The notes beneath the pieces are model-generated. The model saw only the letters and a program-made list of their open reading frames with translations. It did not search any database and was not told where the DNA came from. Positions 34,838 to 45,630 of a stretch of DNA of 64,000 bases are shown here, piece by piece; within the stretch, counting starts at the first letter, position 1, and every line of letters starts with the position of its first letter. This DNA comes from Isoetes taiwanensis (Eukaryota > Streptophyta > Lycopodiopsida > Isoetales > Isoetaceae): the NCBI GenBank assembly GCA_021234155.1, contig JAJEKV010000034.1, forward strand, positions 62,001 to 126,000, written 5' to 3'. A program made the position numbers and the translations under genes.

Positions 34838-35036
34838 TAGCAAGGGAAAAGCCAGATCCAGAACCAGAGGGCTCGCCTTGCCCTGGGGATGGCACAGAAA
34901 GGAAAATGGGGGCATGGCTTATGCTCACTTGTTTTCAGACATCCGTTATTTCCTCTGCCATGTTCTTGACTGCAATGGCTGCCAATCCATTGAGTGTTAA
35001 CCTTGCTGCAGGAGCAATAGGCCAATATCTTGGACA
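34838..35036 (+). pseudogene. Fragment of a plastid dicarboxylate transporter (DiT/DASS family)
   Basis: One open block reads GDGTERKMGAWLMLTCFQTS then SSAMFLTAMAANPLSVNLA. This is a highly conserved stretch of the plant chloroplast 2-oxoglutarate/malate-type translocators (SLC13-like DASS transporters of the inner envelope). Only about 65 of the family's roughly 550 residues are present, ending near AAGAIGQ at a likely old exon border. It sits head to head with the Nop9 fragment, suggesting that unrelated gene pieces were brought together. Confidence 0.75.
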
Positions 35037-35207
35037 GATTGGGTTGTTGCTGCCTTTGTTCCAGGCTTTATTTCAAATAAGCTTTAGTGCTTATTTGGTT
35101 TCATCTGCCGCCAGAGCTCCTTTTTATTTTTCACATTCAATTCAAGTCATAGAATTTACGGTAGTTGTGCTCCTTGTTGCATTGCAAAGTGCCATGGTTA
35201 AATATAT

Positions 35208-35585
35208 TTGGATTCAAGGGCTGATTCCTCTCTCAAGTTTGGCGATGTAGATAAAAATGAGGCAGTTGGAGATGTTGAAAGAGTTTATGGGCATGAGGCA
35301 GAGCCTGATAACATTGTTTCAGAAAGATTTTCTTTAAAAGCTGTGACTTTCTACACTGGTCAGGATACCGATGGAAAGGTCGAATGGTCCCACGAAAATT
35401 ATTCTTTTGAAGAGTATACAAGTGCACAAGCAAGGGCTGCAAATGATCTTTATTATTATCATCAGTTTGGAATGCAATATACTAGGGTGAGGCAAATTAT
35501 GATGTCGAAGCTTTCGTCGCTATTGGCTAACTCAGTTGACACGTCTCATCACATGTGGCAATTTAAAATATATGGTTTGCAATAA
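35208..35585 (+). CDS. Hypothetical protein fragment, 125 codons
   Basis: Open frame with plausible protein character: EAVGDVERVYGHEAEPDNIV, DGKVEWSHENYSFEEYTSAQ, FGMQYTRVRQIMMSKLSSLL. No family recognised. It lies directly after the transporter fragment and its last codons enter the block that recurs at 36.74 kb. Possibly another captured exon. Confidence 0.35.
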   Translation: MDSRADSSLKFGDVDKNEAVGDVERVYGHEAEPDNIVSERFSLKAVTFYTGQDTDGKVEWSHENYSFEEYTSAQARAANDLYYYHQFGMQYTRVRQIMMSKLSSLLANSVDTSHHMWQFKIYGLQ

Positions 35586-37020
35586 CACATCATTCATTTT
35601 GTATTTTTATTTTCTTGCTTACCTCAAAGTTTATCTATGTTTGCTTCTTTTGGGGCCCGAAGGGCCCAAAATGTTTTTTGAATGTAACAACCAACATAAC
35701 TACTATTAACATTAATTAACACAAACCATTACATTCAACATGTTTAAATTAAAATCCCCCTAAGACCCCCTTTGGTTTAGGTGCATATTCACACGGGGGG
35801 TGACGTAGGGCAGCGAGAGCCCCTATAATTATGTTTTGCATGTGCAAAATCAACACCATATAGTATATTACCTCAAATCTTATAGTATTTTGCGAATCTT
35901 GTTATACAGTATAGCAAATTATGTACATCTATACCCCACAAATGAGGAACTTTGTGTACGGTTTGTCACACACGGGGGGGGGGAGGGGGGGGACGTCCCT
36001 AAGGCCCCGAAGGGCCCAAAAAATTTTTTTTGCAACACAAACCATTAACATCCAACATATAAAAATTAAATCCCCCAACACATAACAACCAACACATAAC
36101 AACCATTGACATTAACAACCAACACATAACTACCATTGACATTAATTAACACAACCATTGGGTCCAACACATTTAAATTAAAATCCCCCTTAAACCCCCT
36201 TTGGTTTGGGTGCATATTCACACGGGGGGTGACGTAGGGCAGCGAGAGCCCTCATAATTGTATTTTGCACGTACAAAATTAACACCATATAGTATTCCGC
36301 TTGAAATCTTATAGTATTTTGCGAATCTTGTTATACAGTATAGCAAATTTTGTACTTGCATACCCCATCTGAGACGAAACAAAAACAAAGCATGAATTGA
36401 TATGTAGGCAGACTACCTAAGTCGTCATAGCAGCAAGTGGCAGTAGCAAAAGGCACAACAAGAAGTAAATAATGTGGGTGCCCCATGAATGGTGAACATA
36501 AGGAAGAAATGCTTATAAATCTGTGATCCCAAGGCCAAAACATGATTTTTTTGATACCTAAATGTGCCCTACGAGCTGCTTAACTTAGATTTGGTACCAA
36601 ATTGATCAGACCTTATTTCTACACACCACAAACAGCCAGCAAATTAAGGGGGGTCCAGACCACCTTTTGGTGACAATTTCACTTCAATGGTGCAGATTAT
36701 GAATGTGAATCCATGCGCCTCAAATGGTGCACAGACTAATTTCCAATGGTGATCTAAAATATATGGTTTGCAATAACACATCATTCATTTTGTATTTTTA
36801 TTTTCTTGTTTACCTCAAAGTTTATATATGTTTGCTTATTTTGGGGCCCGAAGGGCCCAAATTTTTTTTTGAATGTAACAACCAACATAACTACTATTAA
36901 CATTAATTAACACAAACCATTACATTCAACATGTTTAAATTAAAATCCCCCTAAGACCCCCTTTTGGTTTGGGTGCATATTCACACAGGGGTGACTCCGG
37001 GCAACGAGAGCTGTTGAATA
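35555..37020 (+). repeat. Cluster of three copies of a GC-palindrome/TGCATATTCACAC repeat
   Basis: 35553-35800 and 36741-36990 are near-identical (ATATGGTTTGCAATAACACA through GGTGCATATTCACAC), and a third partial copy is at about 36000-36360. Each starts with a GGGCCCGAAGGGCCC-type palindrome, then an AT-rich block, a C-rich block and TGCATATTCACAC. They belong with the 4560-4945 repeat. The last copy switches at 36980 into the sequence that is the 3' inverted end in the 4.6-kb copy. A G-run of 9+8 is at 35976-35993. Confidence 0.75.
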
Positions 37021-37668
37021 GGCATATTCACCTCTTATTCTTTAGAATTCAAACCAGAAAAAAACTAGAATTCAAATTCATTTGAGGTTTTCATCACCTG
37101 TAGCTTTTGAATTTCATCACAATGAAACAAATAGAACATAAGTAAAAGTTACCATAAAGATAGAGCGGATTGATCCCATTATTCTGAAAGTCATAAAGTT
37201 TGCAACACCCATACACAAACATTTTTCAACTGGAATTTAACAGCAGCCTTTGGCCTCCACGGATTCTTGTGGTGAGAAACCAAAGTGGGAAACTTTTCTG
37301 CTTGTTAGCACAAGGATCTAGAAGCCTTGGAATTTGCTTAATAACTGCCTCAAAATCTAAAAATGCATGGTAATTTTTTGCAACCTTCATTCGGAATGAG
37401 CCATAAAACAATATCCAATAGCGCAATCCTGTATTAATCAGCTGGTAGGATGTGAAAGCCTACCAAACCCGGCCAAAAAATTGTTGTTTTAGCATAGATA
37501 ACTTAACCAAACATATCCATATCATACACTATCAAAAATATCTTGGAGAGAGCTTTCCAACGCAATAAAAATCATCTCAAACAGAGTTCTTGATCAAAAG
37601 TTATGATAAGAAATGTGTTGCCGGCGGGGAAACTGCACGACATGCGCCCTTCAAGCCCTTCATGTGCC
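37021..37668. other. No gene recognised
   Basis: AT-rich DNA between two repeat clusters with no supported coding frame. Confidence 0.4.
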
Positions 37669-37897
37669 CATTATGCACCACGCACACAAAAAGAGGGCTT
37701 TTGTTGTGAGCCATTGGTTGTTGACCATTATGCACCACACGCACAAAAAGAGGGCTTTTGTTGTGAGCCATTGGTTGTTGACCATTATGCACCATACGCA
37801 AAAAAAGGGGCTTTTGTTGTGAGCCATTGGTTGTTGACCATTATGCACCACACGCACAAAAAAAAAGGGCTTTTGTTGTGAGCCATTGGTTATTGAC
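37669..37897. repeat. Minisatellite, four units of 56-59 bp
   Basis: Units start at 37669, 37726, 37783 and 37839. Each reads CATTATGCACCACACGCAC (variants), an A-run of 5 to 10, then GGGCTTTTGTTGTGAGCCAT and TGGTTGTTGAC. Differences are mainly in A-run length, so the array is young. The open frames over it on both strands are by-products of the repeat. Confidence 0.95.
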
Positions 37898-37904
37898 CAT
37901 TGGA

Positions 37905-38050
37905 AAAAAAAGGCTAAAATCTCAGGAACGGTGCACTCTAGATGTACGCATTGGTACATCCATTTGAATACATCACGAAATCATAGGAAAACCTTAGTAA
38001 AAAGCGTACAAAAACACAAAGAAAACCCCCTGTTATTATGCTACATATTC
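37905..38050 (-). repeat. Inverted-repeat arm, partner of 33.41-33.56 kb
   Basis: Reverse complement of the arm at 33412-33560, with about 10 percent differences by eye (GGTGCACTCTAGATGTACGC, AAGCGTACAAAAACACAAA, TTATGCTACATATT). The minisatellite abuts it. Confidence 0.8.
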
Positions 38051-38149
38051 CATCGGAAAGCACATGTGTCAACTCTATATGCACCTTCAACACAAAAAAA
38101 TTAGCATCAAACAAATAATAGAATCAAACAAAAAATGTATCTGCATTAT

Positions 38150-39360
38150 ATATGCTATGAAAAAATTCATAAGGTGTACTATCCCTCTTCGCTTACATCC
38201 CAAATGACATCCGGTGCCATCTGGATGCCCTAGACACATTTTTCCAGGCCATTGACATGCACGTCAATTTGGCCAAGACTAAGGTGCTGCTTGTCTCATT
38301 CTTACATCAGCCAAGGCCTCCATCGTTTACTTACGGAGGGGTTTGGAGAATAAGATGTGAAGGTAACACCCACCTACAAGTATCTATCTATCAATTACTG
38401 GGAACTTCCATGACAACAGGTCAAAATGCACTATATGCAATGCAGAACAACAATCACAGAGTTATATTGGGCCCATTAGTTGATCTTGTTTAGGGATCGA
38501 TGGCATCTCTTGCCACCTGAAATGACTTGAAGCATGTGTAGAAAGCCTTCCTAGCTCGAGCACTACAGGTAAAATCCACAGTCCCATATCAGATTCTTCT
38601 CTAGAAGGCAGATTTCTTGCCTCTTTAGAGGATGGCCCTTGATCGCCAAATTATCTATTGTTAGAATGTGGTCAATATGGACGATGTTCGTCTACCCAAC
38701 CTGGCTTATATTGCAGCAATGGATCCAAGGCGCCTCAAAGCCTGCTGGAAGGAAACATGAGCTCAATGACTAACCCGATGAATGTGTAGGAATACAGGTG
38801 CATACAAGTGCAAACAGAAGATAGCCAAAACTTGAGACAATAACTTGATGCTTCCTTCCTCCGCAAGCTTTGGGATGCCAACATTCTGGAATAGAACAAG
38901 ACAACGCATTACCAGCGCGGCATAAATCCCACACTCGAACAGGGCCTACAACGCTATTTGCGTGCCCATTTGCCCATGAAAAAGCACAAACTCATTGCTT
39001 GCTTTTGCATAGAGGCACACCACCTCAGAATTTAGACAGACAGATCATGGTGGCGTGGCAGGACATGCGTTGTCTGTGATGCAATTGGGAGTCATTGAGG
39101 ATGAGTGTCACACTCTTCAGAGCTGCCCAAGATATGATCACATCCAACCATGCTACCCTGAGTTGATCCAGCCCAACCAACTGCTGCATGTGATGTTGAA
39201 CACGACTTTAGTGTGATTGCTGGGATTGTATTAACTGGAAGTGCGATAAATATGCATACTCAGCTACATTCTTGGGCACTATCTTGACCTATACCACAAT
39301 ATATCATGATGTATATTTGTACAATTCGTCAGCATTCTTATTACTGCCACTCAACAATAA
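38150..39360 (+). mobile_element. Decayed LINE relic, plus strand, same family as 24.85-26.04 kb
   Basis: 38250-38340 reads DMHVNLAKTKVLLVSFL, the post-catalytic RT segment of LINEs. 38640-38760 codes for a decayed version of DRQIIY...NMDDVRLPNLAYIAAMDP, as at 25.6 kb. 38820-39120 matches the block ending in GTCATTGAGGATGAGTGTCA that also occurs at 13.3 kb. 39240-39360 matches the reverse of 20.05-20.17 kb. Stops and shifts throughout. Confidence 0.7.
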
Positions 39361-39480
39361 AGTTCACCAAGAGGATTGAGTAATGAGTATATCAAGGATG
39401 CAAAATGAAAAGAATATACAAATGTCGGGCAAATCCACATGTTTTTTTAAGTGCAGATTGATGCACATCTTCAAAATTGA

Positions 39481-39525
39481 TTCTTTTTTTTCTTTTTCTT
39501 TTTCTTTTTCTTTTTTCTTTCTTTA
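39481..39525. repeat. Polypyrimidine microsatellite, (TTTTTC)n
   Basis: Uninterrupted pyrimidine strand of about 45 bases with TTTTTC units. Confidence 0.9.
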
Positions 39526-40484
39526 AAGATAAGAGAGGTTTTTGTATTCGTTAAAACATGAAATACATACTACTGATAATCCCTAGGGAGCCAGTAAATA
39601 GACATCCTCTTGACTAGTAGTTTTTCACAAAATATAATAATGTCGAATAATAAAGAGTGACATAAATTAAAAGTTTGTGTACATTTTGTTATCAGATTAT
39701 ACAAGTTCTAAAGATTGAGCTCTAGCTCAGCCTTGATCAAATCCTCCATTTTGGATGGAGCAATACCCCGTCGGCCTATTATTTCCAGCCAATCATCCAA
39801 TTCTGAACTGTATATTGTCCAACAGCATAACTCCAAAGGCCTCTCTCTACCTTTTCTTTCAGAATTGATTCAATCAATAATATCATTGCTAGAGTAAATG
39901 TCTCTTTACAACAAAGGAGATAAAATCCAACACAAAAACGTCCAACACCAGTTTATTGAACAACATTAGACTAGAAGAATACCATTATTGAAATGACCAC
40001 CCAGAAGTGCCTAAGAACTAGAAAGGCTGAGTAAGATTCATGTGAGTTTCTGCCAAAGGAACCTTCAGTACAGATCTACTGCCAAGAAGCCACCCACACG
40101 ATCGCATGGTTTTTTGGTCCAAAGCTTACCTCCTGCACTTCACGACCAAGTATAATGTATTCAATCTGAGTGGAGTATGACTGCTACCTTTGTGACTGTG
40201 TCTATCTCGAGACGGACATACATCTTACAATTGATCATTGACTTGTTTACGAATTGTAGTGGTAAAAGGTCTGTGGGGCTTGTTGACGACTCTGGTAGGC
40301 ATTATAGTCAGATATGCGCACATGTAAAAAGCAGTATATTGAGCTGGGTATGCAAACATCTCCAGAACAGGACCAACAACCTCAGCAGCAGCCTAGCGAA
40401 CATGATCAGTATTTCTCAACACCTAATACCTAAACCCTGAACTTGAGAATAATAATGAATCCGTTTTTGCGATATGAATAAGCA
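39526..40484. other. No gene recognised
   Basis: An 87-codon plus frame at 40177-40440 contains hydrophobic and Cys residues but no family signal. Nothing else seen. Confidence 0.4.
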
Positions 40485-41113
40485 AACTATGAAAGCATAA
40501 AAGCCTATGCAGTGTGCAGTTCCGTTATGGTGTTGTAAAAATGTGGTTTTATTGGCTTCTGTCACAAGCTTCAGTTATGGTCTTATAAAAATGTGGCTTT
40601 GTTAGTTTTTGTCAAAACTTTAGTGCTTGTCCTTTCTACTTCTGTTGCGTTGGTATGTGCAGCATCTCAAACTCATGTCCTTGTCCTCAATGTAATATGT
40701 TCACAATGAAATATTTTCTGTTATCTTTCCATGGTTATTTAGATCAGTATAATTATTTCTAATTTCTTAAATGTGATGCTCAATGGTTGTGATTTCAATG
40801 GTCTGAATTTGTATGGCATGAATATCCAATGGTCGTGGGAAATTAAAAAAACGCAAAAGTTGCACTATAGAATAGAATTGATTTGATTCGAAGGGGGATA
40901 ATACATCTTATGGAAATTTTATTAATAGTTTAAATTGTAGGCTATATATATTCATCCCGTTGTTATATAGGATTGGCAAAATATGGCCAAAACTGCCATA
41001 CATGAGGTCATGGGTTCAAACCTGGCCAATATCAACCTAGTAATAGAGACCTTCAAAATCCATTGCCCCAGGGTTATGGGTTCAAGTACGACTAGTTGGT
41101 CCTGTGGTAGAGA
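40485..41113 (+). repeat. Segmental duplication, copy B, left part
   Basis: Aligns with 27449-28087. The gypsy element interrupts it exactly after AGAGA at 41109-41113. The sequence left of 40485 (GATATGAATAAGC) is unrelated to the sequence left of copy A. Confidence 0.92.
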
Positions 41114-41685
41114 TGTTTGGGGTCTGGGTTCGGGAACTCCTGCAAGACAGCCCTCTGTGAGGACCCTTGGATCTAACAGGAGAATCCGGGAGCTATGTCA
41201 CGCGGGATTTGCAAGAAAAACAAAGGAAAGAGAAAAGAAGACAAAAGAGAACAATGAGATCACAATAATAAGCTTTCTTGATGTCAATGAAGATACATGA
41301 GCTCTCGCAATCGAGAGAAAACTGAATTGAGACAAGACTCAAAACTCATCTAAAAAACTCATGTGCTAGCTCTACTCATATATATAGTACAATGGCCTTT
41401 GGTCCAATATAGACACTCTGGCTGATTTCGGTGCCGACTCCTGGAAGGAGGCCTGATTTGCAGGAATGCAGGCGGTGCCTCTTGAAAAGCCTGAAATCAC
41501 GCTGACGCTGACGTGGGCGGTGACGCCGCCTCTTGTTGACGCCAGGCGTGGTCTTTGTCTGCGTGGTCTGCTTGGTCTTCTGCTGAGCCTTTGACGACTG
41601 ACCCGCGCCTGGTTGTGGATCCTTGGCCTTGACCTGGTCCGTCGTATGCATGAATAGTCCTGTACCAGGAGGCACAGGACTAACA
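41114..41685 (-). repeat. Gypsy 3' LTR, 572 bp
   Basis: Bounded by TGTTTGGGG and GGACTAACA; complete. On the minus strand a TATA-like CTATATATATG is at 41377-41387. A 170-bp GC-rich block (41490-41670) contains GACGCTGACGTGGGCGGTGA. Its sequence matches the split upstream LTR with about ten differences. Confidence 0.95.
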
Positions 41686-41700
41686 TTCCCCCCCCCACCA
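41686..41700 (-). other. Gypsy polypurine tract
   Basis: On the minus strand GGTGGGGGGGGGGAA directly precedes the 3' LTR, the expected primer site for plus-strand DNA synthesis. Confidence 0.85.
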
Positions 41701-44700
41701 AACGACACTCGGTCTGAAGAAAAGGAGGAAGTCCTTCCGAGGGCGGGAAACCAGCAGTCTGAAAGTGATCCTCACGGGAATGAGGACGGGCGCCATTATG
41801 GTAATGGGCAATGAGGTCCTGGCGTGTTTGAAGAGCGTCAGGAGTGTTGAACCCAAGGGCAGGATCTGCATCAATGAGGAAGTGAGAGCGCACCATGTCT
41901 TCCGTGGCAAAGATGTGCGGCCCCGACGGAACAAACCGGCACTCCATGAGAAGGCAGGTCCCGAAGACCCTAAGGCACCGACGCGGCATTCGGATTGCAA
42001 GATAAAAGATTGGACGCTGCTGATTTAAAGAGCTTACCAGGATGCATCTGAGAGCAGCACAAAAACCAGCTTGACGGTGGACTGAAGGGTCTGGTGAGGT
42101 GGCGGCATTCTGTAAGAAGGTGTCAAGGCCATGAAGAGCATCAGCAGGCCGTTGCCAACCACGCCATTAGCTTATATAGAGCCAATTCGCCAGTAGTGTC
42201 CAAGGTGGCATTATCCTCCCAATCTGAAGCGCTCGACAAACGGGGATCCCACCAGGAGATCCGCCGAGATCCGAGGCATGAGTTGACCCGGGCGTGGCCA
42301 TCCATGACCTTCGGCCAAAAGGGAAGACGCCAATGTAAGAGAGGAACCGTGGGTATGGAGGGGCTCCTAAGGAAGCATATGGAGAGGGAAGCATGCCCGC
42401 AGCGTGGGTTGCGAGCCATGTCCCGAAATGCTCGAACAAGATTCTGATCAAGGGCACGACACCAATGGTCCCACTCTGAAGTAGAGAGTAATTGATAGAC
42501 GGGAGGATTTACCCAACCCGTGGGGATTGTCTTGCTTTCCAGAAGGCCACGCAGTTGATTGTAGCCTCCCAAGTGCTGCATATAAATTTGGGCGAACTCA
42601 AGATCGTCGGGGATCAAAAATTTTTGTTTACCTGTTCCAATGTTTCACCGCCACAGGGGGGGTAAGTCGAGCAAGTTCGTGCATGTACTCCTGTTCAAAA
42701 GTCCGAGGCCGGCGGGGATCCTTGAAATATGGGTTGGTTGGTGATAACAACCAAGCAGCATTGGAGTTGCCTCGAAAAACACAATGGGCCTTATCTCGGA
42801 ATTTATCATGGAGATTCGCGAGGTAGAAGTCATGAAAAACATAAGCCATTGGCTGAACCACACGGAAAATGACCAATTCAGGGTCTTCAGAACTGAGCTG
42901 ATCAAAGACTAAGAGTGCACAAAATAAACCCTTATCTTCTACAGAAAGATCCGGCCAGATCCGAAGGAAATCCGCACTTTTGAGTGGCTGTTGATGAACA
43001 TTACCATTGGCCGCGTACCACTTCAAAAGGAAAAGGTGCCGTCGGGCCACCACATAGTCAAGATAGCTGGAAGGAGTAGAGAAGTCCACAGGAATGTTGG
43101 TAGCAATGTCGATATAGCCCTCCTGTTTGTTTTGGGCGTCTTCAGCAGATTGAACAGCTTGCTGAAGCTGATGTTCAAGGTCACGGATCCGGTTCTCCTT
43201 TTCGAACAGAAGACGTGACTGATCACGGACCCTTATAATAGGAAGCGTGGCATGTGAAGAAGATTGCCCGGGAGTATTGAGACGAAGCGTGGCAATCTCC
43301 GCGTCATCGATGACCTTCTGTTTCTGAGCCTCCGAAAGCTGATCCTGGATGGACGTTAGCTGATTGGTCAGCGTGGAAAGCTGAGCTTCGAGGGAGGTGA
43401 GTCTAGCATCACGCTCGGTAAGGTTATGAACTTGAGTGCGGTAATTGTGAGAAAGCTCCGTGTACAAGGTGTCGAGCTTAGCAATGTCTTTCTCCTTGTC
43501 ACCCAGGAGGGTATCTTTTGTCTTGTTCTGCTCCAACAAGTCCTGAATTGTGGTTTGGAGCTGAGCCTGTTGATCTTCAAGCAGGCTGGTCTGATCCTGA
43601 GCATTTTTGAGATCTACACGAACCTGTAATAGAGCCTTGTGCTTTTCTTGAAGTTTGGCCTCCAGATTTTGAATTTGTGCAGTGGCAACTTGAAGGTCTC
43701 GGTGAACTGCATCCGAAACCTCCAGGGACGCCTGAACACCATTCATGAGAGCGTCCTGAGATGCTTGTAACTGCAGGGCGGCAGCTTGAACATCCTGCTG
43801 GAATTGTTATAGAAGCTGGCGAGGATTTGGAGGTGCTGGGCCCTGTTGCTGCCTTGTCTGAGATTGTTGGGAGACATGACGGGAATTGGAAGGCGTGGCT
43901 TCAGTGGAGGAAGAGGAGACAGTGACATGCGTGGTCTGGTTTTGAACATGACCAGGGGAAGTCTGGCGTGAAGGTACAGCCTGTTGGGTTTGACGCTGGG
44001 AATGCAGAGACTGTTGAGTGGAGGCATGAGAGATGGAAGGGGTCTCAGGAACAGGAAGATAATGACGGATGAGTGCCTGAAGATGGCCACCCACTGAGGC
44101 TTCATGTCCAGAGGAGGGGGTAGCCCGAATGCGGTCGACTTCATGAAGGAGGTAGTAAAATAACATCTGGGGCCAATCAATATGGAGATTGGAGCGGATG
44201 GCAGTGATCACCATATTATAGAACGGCTTATTGATATGGGTGTTCTTGATAGAATACCCAAGGAATTTGCGCCACAGAAACTTCACAAAAGTGTCATGTG
44301 ACTTGGCAATATTTGTGAGGCGATGCTGCTTGGCTTGATAAGCAGGAGCATCGAACTGAGTAACGTCCATGTCCTGTAAAGCAGCCCAAGATACAGAAGG
44401 TTTTTGCAAGGGAATACAGAATACCTCAGAAATCAAAGGTTGTGTAAGCAAAATAGTGGTGCCATCGACCACTGTAGCAAGTCCTTCTGGGCTGTTGACG
44501 ATGTGAGCGACAAACTGCTTCAATTGGTCCGGATTTGCAGCCGGGAGCTCCATTTGCGAGAATTCGTAGAACTGGTGGCGTTCCGCTACTTCCCGACTCG
44601 GACCAACAAGGGCCTCGCGAAAGGTGGGCGTCGAGAAAGACACAGACTCGAAAAGAGTCGCATCCCTTGGAGCAGAAGCTTGAAGTGTAGTAAATTTGGG

Positions 44701-44709
44701 TGCAGCCAT
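41701..44709 (-). pseudogene. Extra ORF downstream of integrase (ORF3), broken
   Basis: From the Met at 44709 the frame runs to a TAA at 43807-43809, continues in the same frame to 42628, shifts into 42617-42141, and coding-like sequence continues in another frame to about 41700 (DALHGLDTFLQNAATSPDPS, HIFATEDMVRSHFLIDADPA). If whole it would be near 1000 residues. Residues 1-230 form a globular domain (FREALVGPSREVAERHQFYE, INKPFYNMVITAIRSNLHID) resembling the plant retrotransposon domain often annotated as putative plant transposon protein. A Ser/Gln-rich linker follows, then a long coiled coil (LEAKLQEKHKALLQVRVDLK, LTSLEAQLSTLTNQLTSIQD) and a C-terminal globular part (FVAR-like: NPYFKDPRRPRTFEQEYMHE). 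The position matches the env-like slot of Athila elements, but no signal peptide or membrane segment is seen, so an envelope role is not supported. Confidence 0.75.
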
Positions 44710-45191
44710 GGCGAAGAACGACGGAAAGGAACGATGATGCAAAGGCGGAGAGCGAAAGATGAAGGCGCAGAGAGGCGAAAAGGTTTTAGGGCTCACAAGT
44801 GTTGGCGAAGGAGCATGATGAGGGCGAACCAGCAACCGTTGATGATGCCAGGTGGCGATAGATGCGAAGGAGGCAATTGAGAGACAAAATTTTGGCTAAG
44901 TCCCCAAACAGTAAAGGGAGAAGCAATGAACGGTGGAGATGAGACGTAAGAGAATGATCGGATGTGACAGGTGGCGAAAGGACGCACATTAATGTTCGAC
45001 GGGCGTGAAAAGAAGGAATGTCATTTAATGCTGGCAACTCGAAGTGGGATATCATTAAAACGAAGGTGTCAGAAGGTACCATGGCTAGATATGCGGCGGG
45101 AGAAAAGATTCCCCATTTAGAAACAACCTTGCATTGCAAACAAGTTGGCGAAATGTCTGATTGGTTCACGTCGACAGGGAGGTCCTCGGTT

Positions 45192-45203
45192 GGCTATATA
45201 AGA
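45192..45203 (+). promoter_or_regulatory. TATA box on the antisense strand of the gypsy element
   Basis: GGCTATATAAGACGAAC is a textbook TATA context. A start site about 30 bp on (near 45225) would fall just before the ATG at 45232 of the small plus-strand ORF. Confidence 0.55.
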
Positions 45204-45231
45204 CGAACAGTGGTGGAAGTTGAGACACCCG

Positions 45232-45498
45232 ATGGCGCTCAGTATGTCTGCTGCTGGACTGCACGACAAGTGCACTATGCCATCTAACTGCCTGGAGTGG
45301 ATTACATGCAAGATGGACTGCTTGGACCTCTGGCGGTGCCACAATCGTGGCATTGCCATGGACGGGTGGTGTGCCGGGATGGCTGAGCATCCCGATCCCC
45401 TGACTAACGGGATGGAGGTGGTGATTCACCTGCGCTGGGATCCGGAGCAGAATTACTACCACATCCTGCGTATCACCTCTGCTCCAAACCCGGAGTAG
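45232..45498 (+). CDS. Small Cys-rich ORF antisense to the gypsy element, 88 aa
   Basis: ATG at 45232 (second in-frame ATG at 45244) to TAG at 45498. It lies in the roughly 900-bp gap between the end of integrase and ORF3, where the element's own strand has no convincing frame. The protein has six Cys in about 40 residues (KCTMPSNCLEWITCKMDCLD, LWRCHNRGIAMDGWCAGM), suggesting a zinc-binding or disulfide fold, then a beta-like end (MEVVIHLRWDPEQNYYHILR). A TATA box lies about 30-40 bp upstream, and TGTAA/AATAAT poly(A)-type signals follow within 120 bp. GC content is higher than in the flanks. Antisense genes are known in some Tat-branch gypsy elements (maize Grande is the case I recall). The frame is intact while gag, pol and ORF3 are broken. 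I cannot name the family. Confidence 0.55.
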   Translation: MALSMSAAGLHDKCTMPSNCLEWITCKMDCLDLWRCHNRGIAMDGWCAGMAEHPDPLTNGMEVVIHLRWDPEQNYYHILRITSAPNPE

Positions 45499-45630
45499 AG
45501 GGTTTTTCTCCTTAGGATGATAGGGCTCTCAGCCCGTTTTTGTAAATAGGGCGCTGCCCATAGCGGAAATAGCTGGGCTCTGCTCACATTTTGTAATAAT
45601 TTCACCTCTATAATATAAATATGCCGCTGG

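Noticed and set aside
37669-37897. CRISPR array
   Set aside because: Units are tandem copies without variable spacers, in a plant nuclear context.
37601-37959. Repetitive protein frames with NNQWLTTKALF-type repeats on both strands
   Set aside because: They are by-products of the 57-bp minisatellite; no start context, no outside homology, and A-run length changes the frame between units.
41372-41989. A 205-codon gene spanning the gypsy 3' end and LTR
   Set aside because: The upper part is the tail of the element's ORF3; the lower part is LTR read in the same frame by chance, passing through the polypurine tract.
45018-45287. A longer plus-strand frame in the gypsy gap
   Set aside because: Its start is upstream of the TATA box and it overlaps the Cys-rich ORF in another frame; the smaller ORF has better signals.
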